A stretch of 64,000 bases of DNA from Bradyrhizobium sp. CCBAU 051011 (GCF_009930815.1 NZ_CP022222.1:5312501-5376500); one strand, 5' to 3'. Positions 40,951 to 51,082 are shown, counted from the stretch's first letter. The notes: generated by a model from the sequence alone, not told the origin. Translations and numbers: made by a program.

Positions 40951-41157
40951 ATGTCAGAAGACGCCCTTATCGTCATAACAAGCGCCATCAAAACCGCTTT
41001 CATTGACCATCCCGGTTCTGGGCACGGCACGACGTGGGACCCAGTGACGAAAAGTGACGAAGAGAGTATTCATCTCGCCAAGGCTGTGCTGGTCGCTCTT
41101 CGCAAAGCCGGATATTCCGTTACCAAGATCGAAGACCAGAATGCCCCAAAGCCCTAA
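40951..41157 (+). CDS. Hypothetical protein (68 aa)
   Basis: GGGAGAC precedes the ATG. The product has a helix (DALIVITSAIKTAFIDH), a Gly/Ser/Thr turn and a second helix (ESIHLAKAVLVALRKAGYSV). No known family. Confidence 0.6.
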   Translation: MSEDALIVITSAIKTAFIDHPGSGHGTTWDPVTKSDEESIHLAKAVLVALRKAGYSVTKIEDQNAPKP

Positions 41158-41907
41158 AGGCGAGAAGCTTCTCTCGACGTGATCGGAGATGCCATTTGCC
41201 GATGCCGCTTCTGCTTGCCCGTTCGTTAGATTGGTGTGGCCGGTAAAGCAAACCCTAGCGGCGAACATCGACCATCCCGCGTCGGCGACGGACGACCGGA
41301 GCCATTTGCCTCCACGAGCAGATCTCATGCCTCTGCGGTTTAGCTCCATGGCCATGGATGCGAGTGTGAGCGCGCCGGTAGGCCGATGGCTTGGACGACA
41401 GGAATTAGACTCGATTCAAAATCGTCCACCGCGCGGGCCAGCGCCGCTCTGCCAAGACAGCCGGCATGATCAAGCTTGTGACGGTTGCCGAGTCTTGCTC
41501 CAGCCGCACTTGCTGCCAGCGCACCTTTAGTGCGCTCCGCTATCAGTCGTAGCGCCTTCTCAGCCGGGGCGGCATACAGGTGCATTGGCATGTCTCAGAG
41601 GTGCCAACAGGCGACACTGTGATTTACGTCGCGCCAAGAAACGGACCGGTGATAGGTTCGTTTACTTCGTTTGGCAGCAAGCATTGCCGAGATCGCTTTA
41701 GTTCGCGGCGCTCACGATCGCTGGCGTCTGCCATGAACCCTCATCGCGCGGCATTATCGAGGGTGGCAGACTCATTCACCGCGGCAAACAACTAAAGTAA
41801 AGTTGTTCGATCGTTTCGTCGGTGCCGCATTTCTTCTCGCCCGCCGGCCCCCGAAATCAATTTGCGCATGAGCGAGAAAGATCAGCCCCAAAGTCTACTC
41901 CCTTGCG
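41158..41907. other. Region without a supported gene
   Basis: The short open frames here have no recognisable features. It may be decayed sequence. Confidence 0.4.
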
Positions 41908-42192
41908 TTAATGCAACCGGAACACCCCGTCGGTGGTGTGCAATTCGGCTGGCTTGATCAGTCTCGGGTGCGCAACGGTAACTGCGAACAGAGGTCCTTC
42001 GAGTGATTTTTCCCAGAACGCGAGGAAATCCCTTAGCGCCGGAAAATTTGGAAACAGATCGTTGTCCTGCCAGACGTAGGTTTGCAGCAGCCAGGGACGA
42101 TCCGGACGGCGATAAACGATTTCCGCCGTCGTCAGTCCGTAGCCCAAGACCTGCTTCCTGAAATCCTCGGAAACCGCTTCTTTCTCGGCCAT
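41908..42192 (-). CDS. Usg-family protein
   Basis: The 94-residue product matches the Usg family as I know it: FRKQVLGYGLTTAEIVYRRPDRPWLLQTYVWQDNDLFPNFP, then FWEKSLEGPLFAVTVAHPRLIKPAEL and a C-terminal FRLH. The family is conserved in Alphaproteobacteria, often near tryptophan genes, with unknown function. GGAGG lies before the ATG at 42192. Confidence 0.85.
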   Translation of the reverse strand: MAEKEAVSEDFRKQVLGYGLTTAEIVYRRPDRPWLLQTYVWQDNDLFPNFPALRDFLAFWEKSLEGPLFAVTVAHPRLIKPAELHTTDGVFRLH

Positions 42193-42892
42193 GGCAACCT
42201 CCAGCAAGCAGCGACCGCTTCGACGGCGGTTTCGAACAGGCCATTCCGCCAAAAACTAGTAGACGCCGATCGACCCTAGCGCGGTTACCTTTGTATTGGG
42301 GCAAGCCCTGACGGGCGGGGAGGTGCGGGGTCGTTCTCTACAGCTTCAGGGATCCGTATTTGTCAATAGCTGAAGGGCCACTGCCGATTAGGGGAAGGCG
42401 ACGGCGAGGAAGCGCTTTGCCGTCGAGGTATTGCCACCGAAGTGCGCTGATGCGAACGCCGAATGCCATCGAACAATCGAACACCACCTCTGCTACGACA
42501 CCGAATCGGCGTGGCCCGGTGTAGCGGATCGCAGGAAATCGTGGATTCGGCGGAGTTTGGCGTGCCAGCGTTGATGAAACTGATAACTACGTTTCCGCTG
42601 GAGCGCTTTGATATTCCAGCCATCGGGCTGCGAATGCAGCCGCGCGCATCCGAGACTCGCCAAAGCTACTACTCCGTAGCGCTCGCTCCTCGGATGTGTG
42701 GAGCAGATGAAGCGCCCGGTTAAACCCCAACTTATGACGTCCACAGCCTGAAACTATCAGCGAAAAGTGTAGGTGGCACGACTCATTTCTTGCCGTTTCG
42801 ACGACATCGGTTGTTTGAGGGCACGAAACGGGTGGCAGCGCTGCCTACCCAACTGTTAGATAGCCATGACGCAACCTTCAGGGGAGCTCGTT
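42193..42892. other. Intergenic region holding the left copy of a direct repeat
   Basis: No gene supported. Bases 42493-42573 are a diverged direct repeat of 43757-43847 (shared core GATTCGGCGGAG-T-TTGGCG), so the SDR gene sits between two copies. Confidence 0.5.
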
Positions 42893-43651
42893 ATGGAACT
42901 GAAAAACAAGTCGATCATCGTAACTGGGGCAAGCAGTGGGATCGGCGCAGCGGCGGCTTTGTTGTTCGCAGCCGAAGGGGCCAATGTGGTCCTTGGCGCG
43001 CGCCGATCGGCGGAGATGGAAACCCTTGCAGGGCAAATCAATCAAAGCAATGGCAGGGCTGTATTCCTTTCCGGCGATGTAAAGGATGAAAGCTACGCCA
43101 ATGCTCTCGTTGATCTCGCCATGAAGGAGTTCGGTGGGTTGGACGGCGCATTCAATAATGCCGGCATCGTGGGGGAGATGGGGCCGGTCGCCGATATGGG
43201 AATCGGTAATTGGAACGATGTCATTTCGGTCAATCTGACAAGCGCGTTCCTGGCCGCGAAGGCCCAGATACCGGTCATGAAGAAACGAGGGCAGGGCTCC
43301 ATTGTCTTCACGTCTTCCTTCGTTGGCTTCAGCAATGGCGGAATGCCGGGAATGGGGGCCTATGCGGCGTCCAAAGCCGGGTTGATCGGCCTAGTGCAGT
43401 CGCTGGCATCCGACCACGCCGCAGATGGCGTCCGCGTCAATGCACTGTTGCCGGGCGGCACGATCACGCCAAGCGGAGGAGAGGGAGATCCTGCCGCTTT
43501 GGATTTCATCGCAAATCTGCATCCAATGAAGCGAATGGCGAATGCAAAGGAGGTTGCGCAGGCAGCCCTTTTCCTCCTTTCCGACCGGTCGACCTTCATG
43601 ACGGGAAGCCCGATGATCGTGGATGGCGGCATGTCCGTTCGGCTGACATAG
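42893..43651 (+). CDS. SDR-family oxidoreductase
   Basis: A 252-residue classical short-chain dehydrogenase: TGASSGIG cofactor motif, NNAG, catalytic Ser (TSS) and YAASK, and a C-terminal GSPMIVDGG. An Arg-rich segment after beta-2 (GARRS) suggests NADP(H) preference. Substrate unknown. I took the ATG at 42893 (GGGGAGCTC upstream). It is flanked by a direct repeat and a degenerate tRNA-Arg, so it may be a recent insertion. Confidence 0.92.
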   Translation: MELKNKSIIVTGASSGIGAAAALLFAAEGANVVLGARRSAEMETLAGQINQSNGRAVFLSGDVKDESYANALVDLAMKEFGGLDGAFNNAGIVGEMGPVADMGIGNWNDVISVNLTSAFLAAKAQIPVMKKRGQGSIVFTSSFVGFSNGGMPGMGAYAASKAGLIGLVQSLASDHAADGVRVNALLPGGTITPSGGEGDPAALDFIANLHPMKRMANAKEVAQAALFLLSDRSTFMTGSPMIVDGGMSVRLT

Positions 43652-43756
43652 ATACCGCGCGCACGTCCTCCGAATGGCTATGATGGCCGAGACGCAAATT
43701 GGAGCTAGCATATCCTTCTTGCCTTGATGCCTCCCAAACAATGCCTGCCGCCCGCT

Positions 43757-43847
43757 GTACGACAACGAATTTCTGCAGTCGTAGTCTGGCGTGGGCTTGT
43801 TCGCGGGAAGTCGTAGATTCGGCGGAGATTGGCGCACCCGACACGAT
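43757..43847. repeat. Right copy of the direct repeat around the SDR gene
   Basis: TACGACAACGAAT...GGCGTGGGC...GGGAAGTCGTAGATTCGGCGGAGATTGGCG aligns with 42493-42573. The right copy runs into the 3' end of the tRNA-Arg. Confidence 0.6.
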
Positions 43848-43907
43848 TCGAAGGTGTGGCCTCCACCTTCGGAGGGTGGCGCTCTATCCAGCTGAGCTAC
43901 GCTTACG
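43831..43907 (-). tRNA. tRNA-Arg(CCG) with damaged acceptor stem
   Basis: On the minus strand the D-arm (TAGCTCAGCTGGATAGAGC), anticodon stem CACC/GGTG region with loop CTCCGAA (CCG), T-loop TTCGAAT and CGGGTGC-G-CCA are all present. The 5' acceptor strand is GTAAGCG, leaving mismatches at two central positions. It is probably a tRNA whose 5' side was replaced by recombination. Confidence 0.75.
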
Positions 43908-44119
43908 CAATGCCTACGCGGATTTCTTGCGGTATGAAGAAATGACGACAGATCTCGCAAGTCCTTGAATTTCTAACCTCTTGCAACCGCGATGCGACAC
44001 CGCATAGAAGCGAACTCTTCAGTTCTATTGGTCGTTATCGCATTACGATGTTGCCGACACGGATGTTGTCGTAATGGATCAGCCAAGTAACTTGATTGGC
44101 GTCGGGATCGCGGTGGCGG

Positions 44120-44495
44120 CTATACGTCGGGCGGAGAACAGCAGATGTGCGCGATCGGCCGCGCGCTGATGTCGCGCCCGAAGATGATCCTGCTCGACGA
44201 GCCTTCGATGGGCCTCGCGCCGCAGATCGTTGAAGAGATCTTCGAGATCGTGAAGGATCTGAACGTCAAGGAAGGTGTCTCGTTTCTTCTCGCCGAGCAG
44301 AATACCAACATGGCGCTCAAATACGCCAGCTACGGACATATCCTCGAAAATGGCCGCGTGGTGATGGACGGCGAGGCGCGGGCGCTCGCTGCGAATGAGG
44401 ACGTCAAGGAATTCTATCTTGGCGTCGCCGGGGAGAAGCGAAAATCATTCCGCGATGGGAAGCACTACAAGCGGCGCAAACGCTGGCTCATTTAG
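44120..44495 (+). pseudogene. livF: Branched-chain amino-acid ABC ATPase (LivF), C-terminal fragment
   Basis: The frame encodes SGGEQQM, the ABC signature, then IGRALMSRPKMILLDEPSMGLAP (Walker B) and the LivF ending (FLLAEQNTNMALKYASYGHILENGRVVMDG). The Walker A half is absent upstream, so the gene is truncated. It sits next to another chimeric pseudogene. Confidence 0.85.
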
Positions 44496-44588
44496 GCAAT
44501 GGCGCTAAGCGATCGGCGCGCGTTGAGTGTGCCCGCCGCGATCCGCGGCGCAAGACCAGACCGTGGTTTGTCTCACACCGGCATCCGA

Positions 44589-45396
44589 TCAGTGCGACAT
44601 CAATGTCGGTTTGGTCATCGAGGCAAGCATACCACGTGTCGTTCCGCCAAGAATAAATTCCCGCAGCCGGGAATGCCCGTACCCGCCCATGACAATCGGC
44701 ACCTGTATCGGCTGCATATGACAGGATTGCATTGGAAACATCGATCTTGCTGACGGGAATGCGCTCGATCGCGGCGTTTACTCCGTGACGGGACAGATGG
44801 GTCGCGATATCCGAACCCGGAAGGTCTGCGCTTTTGGCGCTCTGAGTGTCCGCAACAACAATACTCGTCTTGCCGGAGCGGGTAAGAAACGGCATGGCAT
44901 CGGCGATCGCTCGCGTGGCTGCCCGGCTGCCATCCCAGCACACCATGACATGATCGAGTTTAAGGCGATCCTTCTGAATAAAAGGAACGATCAGCACCGG
45001 TCTTCCGGATTCGAACAGCCGCTCAGCCCAAGTCGCGGCCGGTACCGATAAGGCTGCCACAAGACCTACCAGCGCTCCAATAACGAGGAGGACGGTCAAG
45101 AGCGCTCCGACAGCGCGGGGCAGATGCACACGCCCTAAAAGACGGACAGCGGGTTGAAGAAGGAGGTTCAACACGAAGGCAAGTATGACGGGAAGGATGA
45201 TCGCGCTTGCCAGGTAGAGCACCGCAAAGACACCCAGCGCGAACAAACCGCCGAGAAAGAATGTCTGTGCATCGGACGGCAGCGGCATCTCCGTCTCGTC
45301 GGCGGCCTCCGTCACCGCTGCATGTGGCTCTGGCAGATCGTCGTCTGAGACGGGCGAAATAGGGGGGCGCTGTGGTGGCGGTGAGGCAGCCATCAT
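44589..45396 (-). pseudogene. Chimeric pseudogene: AI-2E transporter N-terminus fused to UspA-like C-terminus, frameshifted
   Basis: Starting at 45396, ~127 codons match the intact AI-2E transporter at 35478, ending at ATWAERL. The frame then switches directly into a universal-stress-protein segment (GRPVLIVPF, MVCWDGSRAATRAIADAMPFL). After SYAADTGAD the frame is lost, while the expected Usp ending (MGGYGHSRLREFILGGTT... LMSH) continues in another frame to a stop near 44589. It is therefore a broken recombination product. Confidence 0.85.
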
Positions 45397-45690
45397 TGTT
45401 CTCCCTCCCGGACGCGAATGCCATCGTGCCAGACAGGAATTATACCGTCTTGGTCGACCTCGGGCGAGAGGATGAAAGGGCTTGATGTTGGCTATGGCGT
45501 ACCCTGTCACCGGTTTGGCCTGCGCCAGGGCGGGGCAGCATTGACAGTTCAACTGGCGTGGAAGGCGTTCTTGGGGTCGAGAGTTGTACCAAGCGCAAGC
45601 GGATTGCTCTCAGTTTCGGGTCAAAATCATCTCAGCCCTAAGAATCCGGCAACAAAGATTATTACGACCACGACGCCGTCCCCCGACGAA
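45016..45690 (-). repeat. Inverted duplication, right arm
   Basis: Reverse complement of 35147-35858 with scattered differences. It carries the start-less copy of the micro-peptide gene (coding VVVVIIFVAGFLGLR before its stop) and the 5' part of the chimeric pseudogene. Confidence 0.85.
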
Positions 45691-45917
45691 GATGAACGGC
45701 AGTTCCGGGTGGCAATTTAGCTTTGCCCGTTATCAATTGCTTACCGTCAACAGTCTCGAACATATCGGCGAACTGCCACGACCCCTGTTGCGGTAAGAGC
45801 GTCGATTTTGGGGCGAGGACATGAACTCACCAACGAAAACCCGCCCGATGGGGATCATCGAGCGGGTCGTCTCCCGGGTCAGGTGGGGCTCTGAACAGAG
45901 GCCACGTGATTCCGTTT

Positions 45918-46175
45918 TTAGTTGCGGTCGCGCTCGATGATCACCTTGCGATCAGGTTCCCTGTCGCGCTCCCTGATGACCGTTGTTTCGCGTGGCTCGC
46001 GCTCGCGTTCCTTGATTACGGTCGTTCGTTCGCGATCTCGGTCGCGGTGATCCGAACCTACCGTCACTCCGGCTCCGACCGGGCCGACTCCGACACCAAC
46101 ACCGACCTCTCCCGCGCTCGCCGGTACTGCGGCGCATATGCTTGCCGCTGCAATGATTGCCAATACGTACTTCAT
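45918..46175 (-). CDS. Small secreted protein with Arg/Glu-rich repeats (85 aa)
   Basis: A clear signal peptide (MKYVLAIIAAASICAAVPASA), a Gly/Val stretch (GVGVGVGPVGAGVTVG), and then repeats of the type TTVIxERxRE. It is periplasmic or surface-exposed; function unknown. Its 5' half overlaps the tail of the frame from the gene upstream. Confidence 0.72.
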   Translation of the reverse strand: MKYVLAIIAAASICAAVPASAGEVGVGVGVGPVGAGVTVGSDHRDRDRERTTVIKEREREPRETTVIRERDREPDRKVIIERDRN

Positions 46176-46455
46176 GAAACGCTCCTAGCGTTGTGCGCAC
46201 CCATGGGCTCAATCCGATGGGGCAGCTTTCGTTCCGACCGGATCGATCATTGGACAGCATTGCGCCTTCGAGCGTGTGAGTCCGCAGCCATTTCTGGTTT
46301 CGGAAAAGCGTCCGAAGCGAGACAGCGAGCTGCCGATGCTGATTGCGCTCGTTTCCGGGAGAAAAAGTGCGGGCGTAGCGCAATGTATTGCGCCGTAGTT
46401 CCGTCAGCTCATCTAGGCTGTAAAGACGCTCGGCGCGGGGATCGACGGTAGTCAT
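45952..46455 (-). CDS. Paralogue of the 78-aa helical protein, with run-on C-terminus
   Basis: The first ~65 residues (YSLDELTELRRNTLRYARTF then LSLRTLFRNQKWLRTHTLEGA) match the product at 33600. Beyond that the frame continues for another ~100 codons of Arg-rich sequence across the following secreted-protein gene in a different frame. The paralogue ends about 13 residues after the conserved part, so the stop here was probably lost. Confidence 0.55.
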   Translation of the reverse strand: MTTVDPRAERLYSLDELTELRRNTLRYARTFSPGNERNQHRQLAVSLRTLFRNQKWLRTHTLEGAMLSNDRSGRNESCPIGLSPWVRTTLGAFHEVRIGNHCSGKHMRRSTGERGRGRCWCRSRPGRSRSDGRFGSPRPRSRTNDRNQGTRARATRNNGHQGARQGT

Positions 46456-46707
46456 TGAATCGGGCTTGCGCCTTCCGCGGCGCGAACGCGAGTAGTTCGC
46501 GATCACATTAAGCGCAACGGTATGTACGCCACACGAGCAACAGACGGCAAGCCACCTATGTCTTCACCGGGTGATGCCGGTGATTCAGGCGGTCTGCCAC
46601 TCGGAGTTCCCGAATCGCTGGTCAATAATGCTCACTCTTACATTGCCGTATCGCCGCAGGCGGAACGCTTGCGGGGTATTAGACATGGGCTCAGTTGGAG
46701 GTGGCCG

Positions 46708-46938
46708 ATGCCACATTATTATTTCGATATCAAGGACGGCCACAGGTTCGTGGACGCGTCAGGATTGGACCTCAGAAATGACGACGCCGCCATCGCCAAG
46801 GCGAAGGTGCTCGCTATTGGGGTTTCGATCGACAAGCCCGAAGTCGATCCGAAGCGGCACATTGCTGTTTTAAACGGATCACGGGAGCAAATCTTTAGCG
46901 TGCCCGTTTATTCCAAACCATCAATGAGCACCACGTAG
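46708..46938 (+). CDS. DUF6894-like small protein (76 aa)
   Basis: The N-terminus MPHYYFDIKDGHRFVDASGLDL and the following AIAKAKVLAIG helix fit the small DUF6894 family abundant in Bradyrhizobium. GGAGGTGGCCG precedes the ATG at 46708. Function unknown. Confidence 0.75.
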   Translation: MPHYYFDIKDGHRFVDASGLDLRNDDAAIAKAKVLAIGVSIDKPEVDPKRHIAVLNGSREQIFSVPVYSKPSMSTT

Positions 46939-47156
46939 GCATTCGCAGAATCAATCGGGCTTCGAGCGCGAAGCAGCCTCAGGTGGGGGACGAACGCAAT
47001 GGCAGAGAGCCACAATCAGACGGACGTGCGCTACATCCGCCGGCATCCGAACACGACCGATTTCCGGTACTGCGGCTCGGCTTCCCATGTGCTATTCTGA
47101 AAGATCACGCGCCGCCGATCAGGGAGGAAAGCTCAGCGTCGGTTTGCTCTTTCAAT

Positions 47157-47789
47157 TCAACGCCTATTACCTTTAAACAACTCGTCGGCAAAGCGGTGGT
47201 TCACATCGCGGTGGCCGGCCTCGTCGGCCCGCACGGCGATGACGACGTCCTTGAGGCGCGCGTCGGGCCCGAGCTTCCAGTAGTCGATGGCGATTTGTGG
47301 CGCAGCGACATTCTCGATCCGCCCGCCCTCGATCTCGGCCAGGTACTCGGTATAGCTGACGATCGCCTCCTGCTCAAAATAGCCGACCGCCCGATGGGCC
47401 GTGCGGGATGAGACGAGATAGAGCAGAAAGAAGCCGTTGTAAAACACGCCCTGCGCGAGAAGCACCAGCCAGCGTTCAAGCCAACTGGGTTTGGCGATTT
47501 CGATGAACGTCATCAGGTGCATGCGCTCGTTCTCGGCCTCCGCCAGCAGGGCATGGATCCAACCTCCATCATCCTGCAAGCGCCGCAGCGATTTGAGATG
47601 CTGCAACGTTGCGCCGACCATGCCCGGCACCGCTGCAACCGTCTCGAGCACGACCGCTCGATGGCCGTAACGTTTGGCAAAGAACGTGTCGGCGATGAAG
47701 CGGAGAAACCTGGTGAAACTGAAGGCGACCCGGTCGGAGAATGTCCTTGGATCATGCCGAGTCGTCAGATCGGCTGGCGTGGTGGGCAT
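47157..47789 (-). CDS. Alternative oxidase (AOX, di-iron ubiquinol oxidase)
   Basis: The 210-residue protein has the iron ligands of alternative oxidases in order: [13 protein letters not shown] (Glu), AENERMHLM (Glu and His), [10 protein letters not shown] (Glu) and [12 protein letters not shown] (Glu and His), with the two membrane-facing helices ([20 protein letters not shown]). It oxidises ubiquinol and reduces oxygen without pumping protons, and resists cyanide or NO. AOX is rare in bacteria. Start chosen at 47789 (MPTTPADL); one at 47831 is possible. Confidence 0.92.
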   Translation of the reverse strand: MPTTPADLTTRHDPRTFSDRVAFSFTRFLRFIADTFFAKRYGHRAVVLETVAAVPGMVGATLQHLKSLRRLQDDGGWIHALLAEAENERMHLMTFIEIAKPSWLERWLVLLAQGVFYNGFFLLYLVSSRTAHRAVGYFEQEAIVSYTEYLAEIEGGRIENVAAPQIAIDYWKLGPDARLKDVVIAVRADEAGHRDVNHRFADELFKGNRR

Positions 47790-48006
47790 GGCGCACCTGA
47801 ACCTATGAGAAGAGCGCTTTACGATCGTCAAACGATAAGCGATTTACTAATCGAATGCGGTGAGTCACTTCCGGATTTGCCTCGTTAGCTTGCTGCCTTT
47901 TAGCACTTCGTTGCGCCGAATTGCTTGTTGGATTGAGTCCCGCACATTATTCGTTTTCGCGAATGGAGCTTCGAGCCGATATTCCTCAATCTCCGATTCA
48001 ACGCGT

Positions 48007-48659
48007 TCATGGTCGCCAGGCTCTCAGGCCGCCGTTATTTAGCTTTCGGCTGCTGTTCTTCATTTCTTCGCACCTGGCGTGCGAGATCACCAACGGTCGT
48101 TCGGTCGTTTCTTTGCGCAACTCAGCCGTTTCGGGATCCTCGATCTGCTGAAATTGGAAATGACGACTGAGCCTGTCGTGGATTTGAAGAATTTTCGTCG
48201 ACTCCTTCTCGGCCAGTAAGTTGATCTGAAGACCTAAATGGTTCCGACGGTCGGCACGCATATCCATTTGATTTTGTCGTATCAACACGAAGGAGGTAAG
48301 CAGAACAGCTTCTAGCGATAAATGCCCGACAGTAGCGAAAACGGGTGTGGATCAAAGGTCCAACTATTCCGACGAGATCAGCGTTCACAATCAGCCAGCA
48401 AGCGACCGCCAGTAACTGAAGGCCTACAAAGGTCGCCGTGCCGACAAACCCGCCGACCGCTTGTAGAATTCTTTGGGATCGAGAATGGCGCCTTTCGTCC
48501 TGTTATGGCCCAGACGACAATCAATCCTACAGCCAACAGGAAAGTAAGAGCTCGCCCCGCTGCCCGTGCGGCGGCGTTGGCCACATCGGCAAAAAATTGG
48601 CTCGCTTGGTCGGCGTGGGGTTGATTCTGCCTCTCGACGGCAGCTCGTTTGTCCGCCAT
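48007..48659 (-). pseudogene. Disrupted DUF1003 / low-affinity iron permease-like membrane protein
   Basis: Pieces of a membrane protein lie in three frames: an N-terminal part with RALTFLLAVGLIVVWAITG, a middle part (GTATFVGLQLLAVACWLIVNADLVG), and a C-terminal DUF1003-like part (MDMRADRRNHLGLQINLLAEKESTKILQ). Frameshifts separate them. The N-terminal piece recalls low-affinity iron permeases and the end recalls DUF1003, so the parent could be a fusion. Confidence 0.6.
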
Positions 48660-48820
48660 GTCGGAGCGTTCCAGGCCTTCATCTCATCGCTCAGGCTGGC
48701 GGATCTTGCGTCTAACGCTTGGGCTGGTGAGAGATCAGCCAAACTCGCATTTTTCTGCTGGGCTGAGCTAATCGGATCCGGCAGCGTTGCAGCGCCGTGC
48801 CAACTTTAGATCAGCCGCGT

Positions 48821-48907
48821 TTAGTACCAGCGTCCACGGCCGTACCAGCCGCCGCCGCCAAGCAGCAGAATGAGAAGTACAATGATGAGAAGCGTGGTGG
48901 TATCCAT
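48821..48907 (-). CDS. Tiny DUF3309-like membrane peptide (28 aa)
   Basis: MDTTTLLIIVLLILLLGGGG then WYGRGRWY: one membrane helix and an aromatic/Arg tail, as in DUF3309 peptides. It lies outside larger genes and has GAGGAAAAC before the ATG. Confidence 0.65.
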   Translation of the reverse strand: MDTTTLLIIVLLILLLGGGGWYGRGRWY

Positions 48908-49146
48908 GTGCGTTTTCCTCGGTGCTGCGTATTGCGCAGCCTGAAATTCTGCACTTCTGACAACGTTTAGCCGGTCGTCCGGTTCCAGGAATCCACGTGG
49001 CGAGATGGCGCAGGTCATGGTGCCCGCGCTAGGATACTCGTCTACCGCATGCGCGCACAGACCCCCGGCGCCCCAACGAACGAGCGATATATTGGCGTCT
49101 GCTTAGCTGTGATGTCGTCTTCCGGAACAAATGTGGGATGAGGGCT

Positions 49147-51082
49147 TCAAGCCACCTGGCGGGGCGGGAGCGGAGGCTCCTTGCGTTTGCGCAGCCAGCG
49201 TCCCAGTAAGCGCCTGCGGTTATCAAGCGGAATCAGATCAATGTCGCTGACAAACCTCGCCCCGCCTTTGCGGCGCTCAAGCGTGATCTTGCGGCTGTGG
49301 AACGCCTCCAGTTCGGCGCGATGGGCAACGCTGACGACGGTCGCGTCCTTCAGTTCCTCGTTAAGTAGCTCCATCAGCTTGTCCTGACTGCGATCATCGA
49401 GCGCGGACGTCGCCTCGTCAAGCACGATGATATCCGGGCGATGAAGAAAGAGCCGCGCGAAGGCAAGCCGCTGTTTCGCCGCCCGACAACGTCTGGTCCC
49501 AGGGAGCCTCCTCCTCGATGCGCCCCTTCAGATGACCCAGCCCCACCTTGTCGAGCGCTTCCCCGATCTGCTCGATGCTCCAATCTTCGGCGGCCGCGGG
49601 ATAAGCGGCAGCGCGACGCAACGTGCCCGACGGCACATAGGGTTTTTGCGGCAACATGAACAATCGGCGATCCGCATGGAAATCGATGCTGCCGCCACCC
49701 CATGGCCAAAGTCCTGCAATGGCGCGCACCAACGTGCTCTTGCCAGTCCCGGACTCGCCTGACACCAGAACCCACTCGCCAGGTTCGATCAGAATTTCCG
49801 CCTCGCCAACCACGGCGGTGCCATCATCAAGTGTGACTGATAGATCATTCAAACGAAGCATTGTATTGCCCTCGGTTTCGCCGCGCTTGATGCGATTGAG
49901 GCCCTCGCCAGTTTCCGCACGTTCAAGCCCATCGAGGGACATCATCAGCGATGCAATGCGGCGCGCTCCTGCATTCCATTCTGCCAGGCGGGGATAGTTA
50001 TCCACCAGCCAGCCGAAAGCGCTTTGAACGATGGTGAACGCCGATGCGGCCTGCATCACCTGGCCCAGCGTCATGCTGCCTTCGAGAAATTTAGGCGCGC
50101 AAAGCAATATCGGAATGACGGGCGCGATCAGGCTCGATCCTTGCGAAACGATGGTGGTGCGCATGTGCTGGCCGCACAGCAGCGCCCATTGCTTCAGGAC
50201 TTTGCCGAACGATCTGTCGATGCCCGAGCGCTCCTCTTCCTCCCCGCCCAGAAGCGCAATGCTCTCACCGTTCTCGCGTACGCGCATCAGGGCGTAACGG
50301 TACTCAGCTTCAGTCTGATTCTTGCTTTCCGAAATGGCCACGAAATTTCGCCCGATGACGACCATCGAGCCGCTCGCGATCGCTGCATACAGCACTGCCG
50401 CGACGACGAGAAAGCCTGGAATCGTCACAGTGGCGCCTGCAATTGTCAGCGTCAACGCACCGCCGATCGTCCAAAGTACGATGATGAATGTCGTTGCCGA
50501 CAAAAACGCGGACGTTACGCCGGTGGCGAAATCAACCGGGGCGTCGGTCGCCACGCGCAAGTCCTCGGCAATGCGGTACTCCGGATTCTGGTGATCGCCG
50601 CTGACCAGGTTGAGCTGGTAGTAGCGACCGTTCTTCAGCCAGCGGGAAATAACCGAACTGGTCAGCCACGCCCGCCATCGCCTCTGGATGCCCATGCGGG
50701 TGTAGACCTGAATTACGCCAAGCAGCACGCTGCCGATTGCCAGCGGGAAGAACACCACCGTAAGATGGAGCACGACGGCTGCATCCCTCCTCTCGATGGC
50801 ATCGAAGATCGCTCTGTTCCAGAGGTTGATGCCGTACTGGAAAGAGAGCTGCAGGAATATCAACACCAGCAATCCGCCGGTGAGAACCCAAGCAAGCCTG
50901 CCACCAGCCACTCCCCAAAAGCCCTTGGCACTGATCCAAAAGCGCTTCAGTAAGTACTTGCGGCGAATCTGCTCGGCTTCTTCGGGAGACAGTCCTGGAT
51001 CCGTTTCGAGAATCTCTGGTGGTGGGGCGTCGACCGTCTTGCCGGTTTCAGCGACAACGTCCTCGATCGGCTGCCGATTCAT
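49147..51082 (-). CDS. ABC transporter, fused permease-ATPase of the YddA/SbmA-related (ABCD) family, frameshifted
   Basis: The N-terminal ~370 residues form an ABC membrane region of the type found with SbmA/BacA-like proteins (FQYGINLWNRAIFDAIERRD, PEYRIAEDLR). The ATPase follows with Walker A SGESGTGKST and signature LSGGE. Near 49478 the frame shifts: after GGE the first frame goes out of register and stops at 49418, while Walker B (DIIVLDEATSALDD) and the end lie in another frame to 49147. A two-base deletion in GGCGAAACAGCGG explains this. It is either a recent pseudogene or a sequence error. Confidence 0.85.
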
